Source of the DNA: Bacteroidota bacterium
GTDB taxonomy: Bacteria > Bacteroidota > Bacteroidia > Bacteroidales > Prolixibacteraceae
NCBI GenBank assembly: GCA_030691295.1
Contig: JAUYEQ010000007.1
Coordinates: 1 to 14,322, forward strand
DNA length: 14,322 bases
Reading direction: 5' to 3'
Positions 6,100-14,322 of the stretch are shown piece by piece; within the stretch, counting starts at the first letter, position 1, and each line of letters opens with the position of its first letter. The notes beneath the pieces were generated by a model that saw nothing but the letters and a program-made list of their open reading frames with translations, made no database searches and had not been told where the DNA came from. Made by a program: the position numbers and the translations under genes.

Positions 6100-8184
6100 A
6101 TGAGTACACGACAAATTAATAGCCTTTTCAATAAAAAGATATTGTTACAGGCAACAAAAGATAGTTTCACCAAACTAAATCCGGTTATCCTGATTAAAAA
6201 TCCGGTCATTTTTATGGTTGGCATCGGATCGGTTTTAACAACGATAGCGGTAATCAGCGGAATATTTTCCGGCAACTTTTCAGGATTCAATTTACAGATT
6301 GCCATCTGGTTATGGTTTACCGTGCTTTTTGCCAATTTTTCTGAAGCCATTGCTGAGGGAAGAGGCAAAGCACAGGCTGACAGCTTAAGGAAAAGCCGTA
6401 TCCAAACCATGGCTCGCAGGCTGGTTGGCGATAGGGAAGAAACGATTGCGGCTCCCGAATTAAGAAAGGGCGATGTGGTAATTTGCGATGCCGGTGATGT
6501 CATCCCATCGGATGGTGAAGTGGTTGAGGGCATTGCCAGCGTTGACGAATCGGCCATTACAGGCGAATCAGCCCCGGTTATTCGCGAAAGTGGCGGCGAC
6601 CGTTCGGCAGTTACCGGAGGAACCAAAGTGATCAGCGACAGGATCCTGATTAAGATTACTTCTGAACCGGGCGATAACTTTATCGACCGCATGATTGCAC
6701 TGGTTGAAGGTGCCAAACGGCAGAAAACACCCAACGAAATTGCGCTGTCAATTTTATTGGCAGGCTTGTCTATCATCTTCTTGCTGGCAGTGGTCACGCT
6801 TCCGGCTTTCTTCGGATATAGTTTATCGGCTTCAGGATTGCCCTTGTCGCAAAACCTGACCATTCCGGTATTGATTGCTTTATTGGTTTGCCTGATCCCT
6901 ACTACCATTGGTGGTTTGCTGAGTGCCATCGGTATCAGTGGGATGGACAGGCTTTTACAACGGAACATTATCGCAACCAGCGGAAAAGCCATTGAAGCTG
7001 CCGGAGACGTGGATGTGCTTTTACTTGATAAAACCGGAACGATTACCTTGGGTAACCGGATGGCTACCAACTTTTTTCCGGCAGACGGCGTAAGCGAGTC
7101 CGATCTGGCTCATGCGGCACAACTTTCTTCCTTATCCGACGAAACTCCTGAAGGAAGATCGATCGTGATTCTGGCCAAGGAAAAATTTGACTTCCGTGGA
7201 AAGGATATTCATCAAAAAAATGCGGTTTTCATTCCTTTTACCGCGCAGTCAAAAATGAGCGGGGTCAATCTCACTGATGCAAAAGGAATCGTTCATCAAA
7301 TCCGGAAAGGATCGTCGGAAGCCATTCGTTCATTTATCCTGAATGGCAATGGGTTTTTCCCGAAAAAGATGGAAGAAAAAGTATCAGAACTAGCCCGGAT
7401 GGGAGCAACTCCGCTGGTGGTAGCTGAAGACAATAAAATTCTGGGGATCATCCAATTGAAAGACATTGTAAAAGGTGGCATCAAACAGCGTTTTGCCCAA
7501 TTGCGCAGCATGGGAATCCGTACAGTGATGATAACTGGCGATAACGCTTTAACTGCTGCCGCCATTGCTGCCGAAGCCGGTGTTGACGATTTTATGGCAG
7601 AAGCAACTCCTGAAGATAAACTCCGCCGTATTCGTCTGGAGCAGGCCAATGGGCATCTGGTAGGAATGATTGGTGATGGAACCAACGATGCTCCGGCGCT
7701 GGCTCAGGCTGATATTGGAATTGCAATGAATTCAGGAACCCAGGCAGCCCGCGAAGCCGGTAACATGGTCGATCTGGATAGCAACCCTACAAAACTGATT
7801 GAAGTGGTTGAGGTGGGCAAACAATTGCTGATGACCCGTGGCGCCCTCACAACTTTCAGTATTGCCAACGATGTGGCCAAATATTTTGCCATTATTCCGG
7901 CCATAGCCGTTTCGCTTTACGCCGGGAAAGACGGAATTGGTCCCTTGTCAGCATTGAATGTAATGAATTTAGGCTCTCCGGAAAGCGCTATTTTGAGCGC
8001 GGTAATTTTTAATGCACTTATTATTATTTTATTAGTCCCTTTGGCTTTAAAAGGCGTCCCTTACCGACCGGTTTCGGCAAATACTGCATTAATCCGTAAC
8101 CTGGTTATTTATGGGTTTGGCGGTATTATCGCACCATTTGTAGGAATAAAAATTATCGATTTGACCATCAACTTATTTACCTGA
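6100..8184 (+). CDS. kdpB: KdpB, catalytic P-type ATPase subunit of the K+ pump
   Basis: This is the 694-residue ATP-hydrolysing subunit of KdpFABC, a type IA P-type ATPase. The motifs are in the expected order: TGES at residues 154-157 (actuator domain, dephosphorylation and regulatory Ser), the phosphorylation site DKTGT with Asp310, and the hinge GDGTND at 525-530. Near the end is the conserved [14 protein letters not shown] helix, whose Asp and Lys correspond to residues needed for coupling in E. coli. The loop around [14 protein letters not shown] before Asp310 is longer than in E. coli. It ends in TGA, and the next gene starts after only two bases. All catalytic residues appear intact. 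Confidence 0.96.
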   Translation: MSTRQINSLFNKKILLQATKDSFTKLNPVILIKNPVIFMVGIGSVLTTIAVISGIFSGNFSGFNLQIAIWLWFTVLFANFSEAIAEGRGKAQADSLRKSRIQTMARRLVGDREETIAAPELRKGDVVICDAGDVIPSDGEVVEGIASVDESAITGESAPVIRESGGDRSAVTGGTKVISDRILIKITSEPGDNFIDRMIALVEGAKRQKTPNEIALSILLAGLSIIFLLAVVTLPAFFGYSLSASGLPLSQNLTIPVLIALLVCLIPTTIGGLLSAIGISGMDRLLQRNIIATSGKAIEAAGDVDVLLLDKTGTITLGNRMATNFFPADGVSESDLAHAAQLSSLSDETPEGRSIVILAKEKFDFRGKDIHQKNAVFIPFTAQSKMSGVNLTDAKGIVHQIRKGSSEAIRSFILNGNGFFPKKMEEKVSELARMGATPLVVAEDNKILGIIQLKDIVKGGIKQRFAQLRSMGIRTVMITGDNALTAAAIAAEAGVDDFMAEATPEDKLRRIRLEQANGHLVGMIGDGTNDAPALAQADIGIAMNSGTQAAREAGNMVDLDSNPTKLIEVVEVGKQLLMTRGALTTFSIANDVAKYFAIIPAIAVSLYAGKDGIGPLSALNVMNLGSPESAILSAVIFNALIIILLVPLALKGVPYRPVSANTALIRNLVIYGFGGIIAPFVGIKIIDLTINLFT

Positions 8185-8186
8185 TT

Positions 8187-8390
8187 ATGGAACATTTGAT
8201 TAAAGATTTGATGGAACAACTATCAAATCGAAAAAAGAATGAAATGGCCTGGTTTGAAAAATACAAAAATGAAGAACTTAGAGATCTTATGATGGTTTCT
8301 TCAGGTAAAATTATGGAAATGGATCATGTGATACGGGAAATGAAGCAAATGATCAAATACAAATTAAAAAGTAAAAATTATTCACAATGA
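8187..8390 (+). CDS. Small unknown protein encoded between kdpB and kdpC
   Basis: I do not recognise this 67-residue protein. It has no signal peptide or membrane segment. It is highly charged (14 Lys/Arg, 11 Asp/Glu), methionine-rich (9 of 67), has no cysteine or proline, and looks almost entirely helical, with heptad-like hydrophobic spacing around residues 34-60 (LMMVSSGKIMEMDHVIREMK). Its start is two bases after the kdpB stop, and its TGA overlaps the kdpC ATG (ATGA), so it sits in a tight coupled arrangement inside the pump operon. That placement, plus an open frame of good codon use, argues for a real gene. A cytoplasmic helper of KdpB, KdpC or pump assembly is a guess from context only. 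Confidence 0.75.
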   Translation: MEHLIKDLMEQLSNRKKNEMAWFEKYKNEELRDLMMVSSGKIMEMDHVIREMKQMIKYKLKSKNYSQ

Positions 8391-8968
8391 AAACACAACT
8401 AATAATTTCAATAAAGATATTCGCTTTTTTTACCGTCCTGTGCGGAATTGCCTATCCGCTTTTGATTACCGGAATTGCACAACTTGTGTTTCCGGAGAAA
8501 GCCAATGGAAGCCTGATTATTCAGGAAAATAAGGTGATTGGCAGCGAATTGATTGGCCAGAAGTTCGACAGCATTATCTATTTTTCGTCACGTCCGTCGG
8601 CCACCGAATACAATCCAATGCCCTCGGGAGGTTCAAATTTAGGACCGACAAGTTCAAAACTGAAACAGCTAGTAGTTGACCGTAGGGCGCAATTCGTTGA
8701 ATTCAATCAATTATCTCGATCCGAAAATGTACCTTCCGAAATGCTTTATGCATCGGCAAGCGGGCTCGATCCACACATTTCGCCAAAAGCAGCTTTATTG
8801 CAGGTGGAACGAATCGTAAAAGCCAGGAATTTTGACAACAACCAAAAGCAGCAGATCATGAAGTCTATTTCGGAATTATCTGAAGCGCCCCAATTTTCAT
8901 TCCTGGGCGAAAATCGTATCAATGTTTTAGTATTGAACCTTGAGCTCGATAAGTTAGACAACAATTAA
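8387..8968 (+). CDS. kdpC: KdpC, accessory subunit of K+-transporting ATPase
   Basis: This is a 193-residue subunit with one N-terminal membrane helix (about residues 8-33, IKIFAFFTVLCGIAYPLLIT) and a periplasmic domain. KdpC raises the K+ affinity and stabilises KdpA-KdpB. Conserved patterns are visible: LIGQKFDSIIYFSSRPSA (residues 55-72), SGGSNLGPTS (80-89) and ASASGLDPHISPKAA (122-136). The length matches E. coli KdpC (190). The ATG lies inside the stop of the preceding small gene (ATGA overlap), and kdpD starts seven bases after the kdpC stop. No oddity seen. Confidence 0.95.
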   Translation: MKTQLIISIKIFAFFTVLCGIAYPLLITGIAQLVFPEKANGSLIIQENKVIGSELIGQKFDSIIYFSSRPSATEYNPMPSGGSNLGPTSSKLKQLVVDRRAQFVEFNQLSRSENVPSEMLYASASGLDPHISPKAALLQVERIVKARNFDNNQKQQIMKSISELSEAPQFSFLGENRINVLVLNLELDKLDNN

Positions 8969-8975
8969 AAAACCT

Positions 8976-11663
8976 ATGAACTACACAGACAATAGACCAA
9001 ATCCTGACGATTTGCTGGCTTCGATGAAAGAAGATGAAGAAAAAAGCAAACGGGGCAAACTGAAAATCTTTTTCGGGATGTGTGCTGGTGTGGGCAAAAC
9101 TTATACCATGTTACAGGCTGCGCAAATCGAGAAATTGAAAGGCGCTGATATTGTGATCGGTTATGTTGAAACCCACAACCGAAAAGAAACTGCCGCATTG
9201 GTGGAGGGCATTGAACTGATTCCAAGAAAAGGATACAGATACAAATCGACCTCTGTGCAGGAGATGGATTTGGATGCTATTATTGCACGGAAACCCGGGA
9301 TCGTGCTGGTCGACGAGCTGGCACACACCAATGCTCCCGGGAGCCGTCATTTAAAACGTTACCAGGATGTCCAGGAAATTCTGGACAATGGCATCCATGT
9401 TTATACCACAGTCAATGTACAGCATCTTGAAAGTCGTTCTGAAGTGGTGGCTCAGATTACTGGAATTGTAGTGAGGGAAACGCTTCCGGACGATGTTTTT
9501 GAAAGCGCTGATGAGGTTGAAGTGGTGGATCTTACACCTGATGAGTTATTGCAAAGGCTTTCAGAAGGTAAGGTTTATGCCCCTGAACGATCAAAAGAAG
9601 CGGTTTTGAATTTCTTTCGAAAAGGAAATATTACTGCCCTGCGCGAAATGGCATTGCGTATTGTTGCCGACAGGGTTGACAAACAACTGCATGATTACAT
9701 GCAGCTTAAACGAATAAGGGGACCATGGAAATCGGGGGTTCATCTGCTTGTGGCGGTAAGCTATACCACTCAATCATCCAGATTGCTCCGATGGGCAAAA
9801 AACCTTTCCGACACGATGGGCGGCAACTTACAGGCAATTTATGTTGAAACGGCTCACGAACTGACCGATAAAGAGCGCGAAAACCTTGATAAAAACATTA
9901 ATCTGGCCAAACAACTGGGGATTCGATTCAGGATTGTAACCAATTCTGATATAGTAAAAGCCATCGTTGATTTTGCCCAAAATGAAAATATAACTCACAT
10001 AATTATCGGCAAACCACGTGTCCGGAACTTAATGACCTTATTCCGACTGGGCTATTTTGTGAATCGGTTGATCCGTTACAGTGGAAACATTGATGTTTAT
10101 ATTCTTGGATCGGACATGTTGGCCAACGACAAGTTCAGGAAAATGGCCTCTTTGCCTTCCTTTACTTCAAGTATCAATCAGTATTGGGCCGCTTCATTGC
10201 TGATGATCCTTACGGCTTCTGTTTTCTTTCTGATGAAAGAGTTTGTTGGTTACCAGGTTGTTTCATTTGCATTATTGTTTGTGGTTTCCCTCCTGGCTTT
10301 TTTCTTCGGGCGAGGTCCAATTCTATTGGCAGCAATATTGGGTTCATTAATCTGGAACTATTTTTTTATTCCTCCTGCCTACACCCTCCATGTTGAGAGA
10401 CCCGAAGATATGCTGATGCTGGCCATGTTTTTCATTATTGCCCTTTTAAATGGAGTACTAACGTCGAGGGTTCGGGCGCAGGAGCAAAAAATAAGGATAC
10501 GCGAAGAGCGAACACACGCCCTTTATCAACTGGCAAAAGGACTTTCAGCAGCATCAGGAATTGATGATGTTTTAAATCTGGCAGTGAAAGATATCCGAAA
10601 ATATTTCAAAATCGAATGCGCCTTTATCTTGAGGGACGAGGCCAACCGGCTCGAAAAATTGGTCCGTCACGAAACTGCGCTAAACTTTTCGGAGAACGAA
10701 ATAAGCATCGCTGAATGGACTTTCAGGCATTCGGCAAAAGCAGGCAAATATACGGATACGCTTCCATCAGGAAATTATACCTTTTATCCGTTAAAGGGAA
10801 ACAACGATAATATGGGAGTGGTTGCCGTTCAACACTCAAAAGTTTTCACTCAGGGTGAGGAGCAATTCTGGGAAGGATTTCTACCACAAATCTCCGGAAA
10901 AATTGAACGCGAATTTTTACGCATGACCGCCCGGACAGCATATATCCTGAACGAATCGGACAAACTTTACAAGACGCTTTTTAACTCAATTTCGCACGAA
11001 CTTCGGATTCCTGTGGCGACAATTCTTGGAGCTTCGGATACGTTGATTGCCCAGGATTATTCGCGTGAATCGAGAAAAATGCTGCACGAAGAAATTAATA
11101 AGGCAGCCATCAGGCTGAACCGGCTGATTGAAAATTTACTGAATATGTCGCGGCTCGATTCTGGCCGCTTAACTCCTCGTATTGATTGGTGCGATTTACA
11201 CGACCTGATTAATAAAGTAACTCAAAGCCTTTCTGAAGAATTAAATCGTTTCGATGTTGACATTGTTTTGCCTGATGATATGCCGTTGGTTCAACTCGAT
11301 TTTGGATTGATGGAACAGGTCATTCACAATCTGCTGCTCAATGCAACCCAACTTGCTCCCGAGGGCAGTAGCCTGCGTGTTAAGTTCTTTTACGACAATG
11401 GATTTCTCATTATTCAGGTGATGGATCGTGGCCCGGGATTCTCAGCTTCCGATTTGCCGATGGTTTTCAATAAATTTTACCGGGGCGAATTGGCAGTCGC
11501 CGGAGGTACCGGGCTGGGATTATCAATTGTAAAGGGTATTGTTGAGGCGCACAAAGGAACAATCACCGCTGAGAACAGAACCAATGGCGGAGCATTATTT
11601 ACTATCAAAATTCCAACGAAAACTTCTGACATGACGAACCTGCAAACGGAAAACAAAATCTAA
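8976..11663 (+). CDS. kdpD: KdpD, K+-responsive sensor histidine kinase
   Basis: This is an 895-residue sensor kinase that normally phosphorylates KdpE to switch on kdp under K+ limitation. Domains in order: an N-terminal KdpD domain with Walker A GMCAGVGKT (residues 34-42) and Walker B VLVDE (110-114) followed by LAHTNAPG; a USP-like domain at about 255-380; four membrane segments (DUF4118) at about 403-495; a basic patch after them (SRVRAQEQKIRIREERT, 497-513); a GAF-like domain at about 520-645; and a kinase core with H-box SHELRIP (His674), N-box HNLLLNA and G-boxes DRGPGFS and GGTGLGLSIVKG. The size and His position match E. coli KdpD closely. About 15 residues extend past the usual kinase end, and no kdpE follows. 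Confidence 0.94.
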   Translation: MNYTDNRPNPDDLLASMKEDEEKSKRGKLKIFFGMCAGVGKTYTMLQAAQIEKLKGADIVIGYVETHNRKETAALVEGIELIPRKGYRYKSTSVQEMDLDAIIARKPGIVLVDELAHTNAPGSRHLKRYQDVQEILDNGIHVYTTVNVQHLESRSEVVAQITGIVVRETLPDDVFESADEVEVVDLTPDELLQRLSEGKVYAPERSKEAVLNFFRKGNITALREMALRIVADRVDKQLHDYMQLKRIRGPWKSGVHLLVAVSYTTQSSRLLRWAKNLSDTMGGNLQAIYVETAHELTDKERENLDKNINLAKQLGIRFRIVTNSDIVKAIVDFAQNENITHIIIGKPRVRNLMTLFRLGYFVNRLIRYSGNIDVYILGSDMLANDKFRKMASLPSFTSSINQYWAASLLMILTASVFFLMKEFVGYQVVSFALLFVVSLLAFFFGRGPILLAAILGSLIWNYFFIPPAYTLHVERPEDMLMLAMFFIIALLNGVLTSRVRAQEQKIRIREERTHALYQLAKGLSAASGIDDVLNLAVKDIRKYFKIECAFILRDEANRLEKLVRHETALNFSENEISIAEWTFRHSAKAGKYTDTLPSGNYTFYPLKGNNDNMGVVAVQHSKVFTQGEEQFWEGFLPQISGKIEREFLRMTARTAYILNESDKLYKTLFNSISHELRIPVATILGASDTLIAQDYSRESRKMLHEEINKAAIRLNRLIENLLNMSRLDSGRLTPRIDWCDLHDLINKVTQSLSEELNRFDVDIVLPDDMPLVQLDFGLMEQVIHNLLLNATQLAPEGSSLRVKFFYDNGFLIIQVMDRGPGFSASDLPMVFNKFYRGELAVAGGTGLGLSIVKGIVEAHKGTITAENRTNGGALFTIKIPTKTSDMTNLQTENKI

Positions 11664-11730
11664 TATGCAAGCAAATTACCAATTTCAATTGATCGCACTA
11701 AACCGAAACATCAAACTGCGAATATGGAAT

Positions 11731-11771
11731 AAAAAAACGCAAGCACCCAGTTAAACCGATTACTTGCGTTT
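11731..11771 (-). terminator. Intrinsic terminator for the Gfo/Idh gene, possibly two-way
   Basis: AAACGCAAG (11735-11743) pairs exactly with CTTGCGTTT (11763-11771) around a 19-base loop. Read on the minus strand, the stem is followed by a run of seven Ts (A-run 11731-11737 on the plus strand, three of these within the stem), a good terminator 37 bases past the oxidoreductase stop. On the plus strand only TTT follows, so it would stop kdp transcription poorly. Confidence 0.7.
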
Positions 11772-11807
11772 CATATCTTATTGCATCATCGGATGCAGTT
11801 TACTCAA

Positions 11808-13133
11808 TTATGCCAGTTTCCAGCCTTCGCGGTATTGGTAATGAAGTAAATTGGTAGCGGCGCCGTCGGCATCGTCAACAAAAGTTTCAGTTGCAGGATC
11901 CCATTTAATGGTACGTTTCAGTTCGCAGGCAATGTTCCCCAAAGTACAAACAGTACAACTGCTGTGGCCAATTTCAACCGGTACAATCGGATCTTTGCGT
12001 TCCTTCACAGCTTCGATGAAATTGATCTGGTGAGGAATCTTGGTTTCATAAGGACCTGTATCGCCTTCAGGTTGTGCAGGTGGTAGGAATTTGTCGTCAG
12101 AAGCAAGGAAGTGTCCGCGCGATACTTCAATCCAGCCATCTTTCCCGGTAAACTTAACCCCTTTTGTATTCTTATCGTCAAATGGTTCCGAAGTCATCAC
12201 CACGCCATTGGCATACACAAATTTCATGTACTGAGTTCCGTCACCAATTGGAGAAATTTCAACCGGACCACTTTTGTCCATTCCAAGTCCCCATTGAGCA
12301 ACGTCGAACATGTGAGCACCCCAGTCGGTTGTGAAACCACCACCCATTTCTTTGTACCAGCGCCATCCGCCCCAGAATTGCTCGTTTTGTTCAGGATCAA
12401 TAGAGATTGGCGGGTTCAGTTGACTGTTGTAATGAATGGTTGATGGCAATGACGTCAGCCATAGATCCCAGTTCAAATCGGCAGGAAGAGCTTCTTCCGG
12501 CAAATTATATGGTGTTGGAGGAGCGCCAACATAAGCGTTTACAGTTTCAATTTGTCCGAGTGCGCCCGACTGCACCAGGTTAACTGCGTGTTGGAAATTC
12601 GGATCTGAACGTTGCTGGCTTCCAACTGCCAGAATGCGGTTTGTTTCGCGCACAACACGACGCAACTCCTGTCCTTCTTTGATGGTGAAGGTCATCGGTT
12701 TTTCAAGATATACATCTTTGCCTGCCTTACATGCTGCAATGGCAATCATGGCATGTGAATGATCGGGTACGGCAATTACGACTGCGTTGATATCCTCACG
12801 GGCCAGTAAGTCCTGGTATTTTTCGTAAGTCTGGATTTCAACCTCAAGCCCTGCTTTTGCATAGAAAGCTTTGGCTTTTTTCTCAAAACGCTGACGTTTA
12901 ACACCGTAAACATCGCATCCGGCAACTACTTTAACGCCCGGAATTTGAAGGAACCCATTGAGCAAAAACATTGCCTGCTGTCCCATTCCGATGATTCCAA
13001 TTTTCAAATCAGTATCAACCACATTTTGTTTGCAGGCTGCTAACGATGAGAACATTGCTACTCCTGCCATACTAATGGCAGTTGTTCCAAGAAACCGTCT
13101 TCTTGAAACTCCTTTTCTTTGTTGGTTTTCCAT
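11808..13133 (-). CDS. Exported Gfo/Idh/MocA-family oxidoreductase (Tat signal with lipobox)
   Basis: This is a 441-residue NAD(P)-dependent oxidoreductase family protein, probably acting on sugars or sugar derivatives; the substrate cannot be told from sequence. The N-terminus has a twin-arginine motif SRRRFLG (residues 10-16), a hydrophobic stretch and a lipobox LAAC with Cys34, so it is probably exported folded and lipid-anchored. A Rossmann domain follows: IGIIGMGQQA (45-54), a DHSHAMIA stretch, and the family EKP motif at 144-146 (VYLEKPMTF). The C-terminal domain carries GGGFTTDWGAHMFDVAQWGL (265-284), in which Asp270 and His274 are likely active-site residues. It is convergent with kdpD and divergent from the deacetylase gene. 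Similar Tat-exported members are frequent in Bacteroidota and Planctomycetota. Confidence 0.9.
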   Translation of the reverse strand: MENQQRKGVSRRRFLGTTAISMAGVAMFSSLAACKQNVVDTDLKIGIIGMGQQAMFLLNGFLQIPGVKVVAGCDVYGVKRQRFEKKAKAFYAKAGLEVEIQTYEKYQDLLAREDINAVVIAVPDHSHAMIAIAACKAGKDVYLEKPMTFTIKEGQELRRVVRETNRILAVGSQQRSDPNFQHAVNLVQSGALGQIETVNAYVGAPPTPYNLPEEALPADLNWDLWLTSLPSTIHYNSQLNPPISIDPEQNEQFWGGWRWYKEMGGGFTTDWGAHMFDVAQWGLGMDKSGPVEISPIGDGTQYMKFVYANGVVMTSEPFDDKNTKGVKFTGKDGWIEVSRGHFLASDDKFLPPAQPEGDTGPYETKIPHQINFIEAVKERKDPIVPVEIGHSSCTVCTLGNIACELKRTIKWDPATETFVDDADGAATNLLHYQYREGWKLA

Positions 13134-13183
13134 GTGAATAATTTATGTGTGTATTAGTTGAACTTTTTTATGGTTTCTGGTTG

Positions 13184-13214
13184 TAAAAGTACCTTTTTGT
13201 AAGTTTTACGCAAA
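13184..13214 (-). promoter_or_regulatory. Likely promoter of the Gfo/Idh gene
   Basis: Read on the minus strand, TTTG (13211-13214) is followed after 19 bases by TACTTTTA (13184-13191). This fits the Bacteroidota -33 TTTG / -7 TAnnTTTG pattern with normal spacing and one mismatch in the last base. The box ends 50 bases upstream of the ATG, leaving a leader of about 40 bases. It is the best promoter match in the window. Confidence 0.5.
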
Positions 13215-13285
13215 ACAAAAAGTTACAATGCTATTAATATTTCATGTTTTTCCTGAATTTGGTGTCAAATCCGAACATTTTTTTT

Positions 13286-13293
13286 GATTTTTG
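13286..13293 (+). promoter_or_regulatory. Possible -7 box of the deacetylase gene
   Basis: GATTTTTG matches TAnnTTTG except at the first base and ends 24 bases before the ATG at 13318. The nearest TTTG upstream (13258-13261) is 24 bases away, slightly too far. The 184-base gap between the two divergent genes holds no other feature that I can see. Weak evidence. Confidence 0.25.
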
Positions 13294-13317
13294 TCAATCA
13301 TCGAAACGAAAGGAGCC

Positions 13318-14322
13318 ATGAGAAATTACATTGATCTGTTAAAATCGTTAATTGCAGTGCCTTCACTTAGCAAGAACGAGCAAGATGCAGCAACTCTGAT
13401 CCGTCAGTTTTTGGATCATTCAGGAATAAAATACGATATAAAAAGTAATAATACCTGGGCCAAAAACCTGCACTGGAAAGATGGACTTCCGGTCATTTTA
13501 CTGAATTCGCATATCGACACGGTTAAACCTGCCAGCGGATATACGCGCGATCCGTTTTCTCCGGATGTGGAGAATGGGATTCTTTATGGTCTGGGAAGTA
13601 ATGATGCCGGTGGTGCACTGGTAACACTTCTGGCAGTTTTTGTGCATTTTAACGAAAGGGAAAATCTTCCGTTCAATCTGATTTATGCTGCTACTGCCGA
13701 AGAAGAAATTTCAGGAATGAACGGGCTGGCTAGCATACTGGATGAATTGGGACCATTGGATCTGGCAATTGTTGGCGAACCGACGCAAATGCAGTTGGCC
13801 ATTGCTGAAAAAGGTTTAATGGTGCTGGATTGTACAGCTCACGGAAAGTCGGGACATGCTGCCAGGGAAGAAGGCGAAAATGCGATTTACAAAGCCATTG
13901 CTGACATTGAAAAACTTAGAAATTGCCGGTTTGAGAAGACTTCGGATATTTTAGGTGAGGTGAAAATGTCGGTAACAATCATCAATGCAGGCACTCAGCA
14001 CAATGTGGTTCCCGATACCTGTTCGTTTACTGTTGACGTTCGGACAAACGAATATTATTCAAATCAGGAGGCTTTCAGGATCATTGATGATTTGATTGAT
14101 TCTGAAGTAAAACCCCGTTCGTTCAGATTGAATTCTTCAGGAATTTCAGTTGATCATCCGATTGTTCAGCGCGGAATTAATCTGGGATTGAGTTATTACG
14201 GATCTCCAACCACTTCCGATCAGGCAGTGATTCCATTTCCGTCGGTAAAAATCGGACCGGGGGATAGTGCCCGTTCGCATACAGCCGATGAATTTATCCT
14301 GATTTCGGAGATCGAAGAAGGT
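13318..14322 (+). CDS. argE: M20-family amino-acid deacetylase, ArgE/DapE type (3' end outside window)
   Basis: This is the first 335 residues of a zinc-dependent M20 peptidase-fold enzyme, probably releasing ornithine from N-acetyl- or N-succinyl-ornithine in arginine synthesis. The metal and active-site motifs are present: NSHIDTV with His65 and Asp67, GLGSNDAGGAL with Asp96, and TAEEEISG with Glu129/Glu130. IVGEPT, the dimerisation-domain sequence GKSGHAARE and, near the window edge, RSHTADEF also fit the family. An AAAGGAG lies only two bases before the ATG, too close to act as an ideal ribosome site. Known Bacteroides enzymes of this pathway use succinylated intermediates, so the substrate may be N-succinylornithine. 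DapE or a lysine-pathway deacetylase cannot be excluded. It is cut by the window end. Confidence 0.82.
   Translation, partial: MRNYIDLLKSLIAVPSLSKNEQDAATLIRQFLDHSGIKYDIKSNNTWAKNLHWKDGLPVILLNSHIDTVKPASGYTRDPFSPDVENGILYGLGSNDAGGALVTLLAVFVHFNERENLPFNLIYAATAEEEISGMNGLASILDELGPLDLAIVGEPTQMQLAIAEKGLMVLDCTAHGKSGHAAREEGENAIYKAIADIEKLRNCRFEKTSDILGEVKMSVTIINAGTQHNVVPDTCSFTVDVRTNEYYSNQEAFRIIDDLIDSEVKPRSFRLNSSGISVDHPIVQRGINLGLSYYGSPTTSDQAVIPFPSVKIGPGDSARSHTADEFILISEIEEG

Noticed and set aside
6084..7070. Long open frame (328 codons) on the minus strand
   Set aside because: It lies wholly opposite kdpB apart from a few bases. Its translation is low-complexity (Ser/Pro/Ile-rich) with no family resemblance, and kdpB is certain.
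9756..9842. Possible c-di-AMP binding motif (SxS-x20-FTAxY) in the KdpD USP domain
   Set aside because: Only a loose match is present (SYT, then LQAIY at the right distance). The aromatic and the second Ser are missing, so I do not claim c-di-AMP control.
11665..11754. 29-residue open frame after kdpD, considered as a remnant of kdpE
   Set aside because: The translation shows no response-regulator motif (no Asp-Asp pair or phosphoacceptor region), and its end runs into the terminator stem.

Overview
The window looks like chromosomal DNA of a member of the Bacteroidota, probably the Bacteroidales/Marinilabiliales side of the phylum. The evidence is a Bacteroidota-type TamB C-terminus, an ExbB/ExbD/TonB gene set, TAnnTTTG-like promoter elements, start codons mostly without a good Shine-Dalgarno, a Tat/lipobox Gfo/Idh/MocA protein and an ArgE/DapE-type deacetylase. 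This placement rests on recognising families, not on a database search. I see no tRNA, rRNA, CRISPR, insertion sequence or phage gene. Base composition looks even across the window.

Layout. (1) 1-1935: the 3' end of tamB, followed three bases later by an NhaD-type Na+/H+ antiporter gene. The antiporter gene appears damaged at both ends: the first membrane segment expected for the family is missing, and an in-frame TGA at 1873-1875 cuts off a recognisable C-terminal tail that stays open to a TAG at 1933-1935. (2) 1958-4145: a promoter-like box and a terminator-like hairpin that overlap, then exbB-exbD-tonB, a tightly packed energy-transduction operon (TAATG overlap between the last two genes). 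(3) 4220-11663: a high-affinity potassium uptake operon kdpF-kdpA-kdpB-(small unknown gene)-kdpC-kdpD. KdpA is the K+ channel-like subunit, KdpB the P-type ATPase, KdpC and KdpF accessory subunits, and KdpD the sensor kinase. No kdpE response regulator lies beside it. (4) 11731-13133: a terminator and, on the minus strand, an exported Gfo/Idh/MocA oxidoreductase. (5) 13318-14322: the start of an M20 deacetylase (ArgE/DapE type), running off the window and divergent from the oxidoreductase.

The most interesting items are: the 67-residue protein encoded between kdpB and kdpC and joined to kdpC by an ATGA overlap, a candidate unnamed Kdp accessory factor; the two-ended decay of nhaD; the promoter/terminator overlap before exbB; and a KdpD that has lost its neighbouring regulator and whose last ten codons look like the start of a kdpE gene. 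The rest of the window is ordinary housekeeping and transport content.
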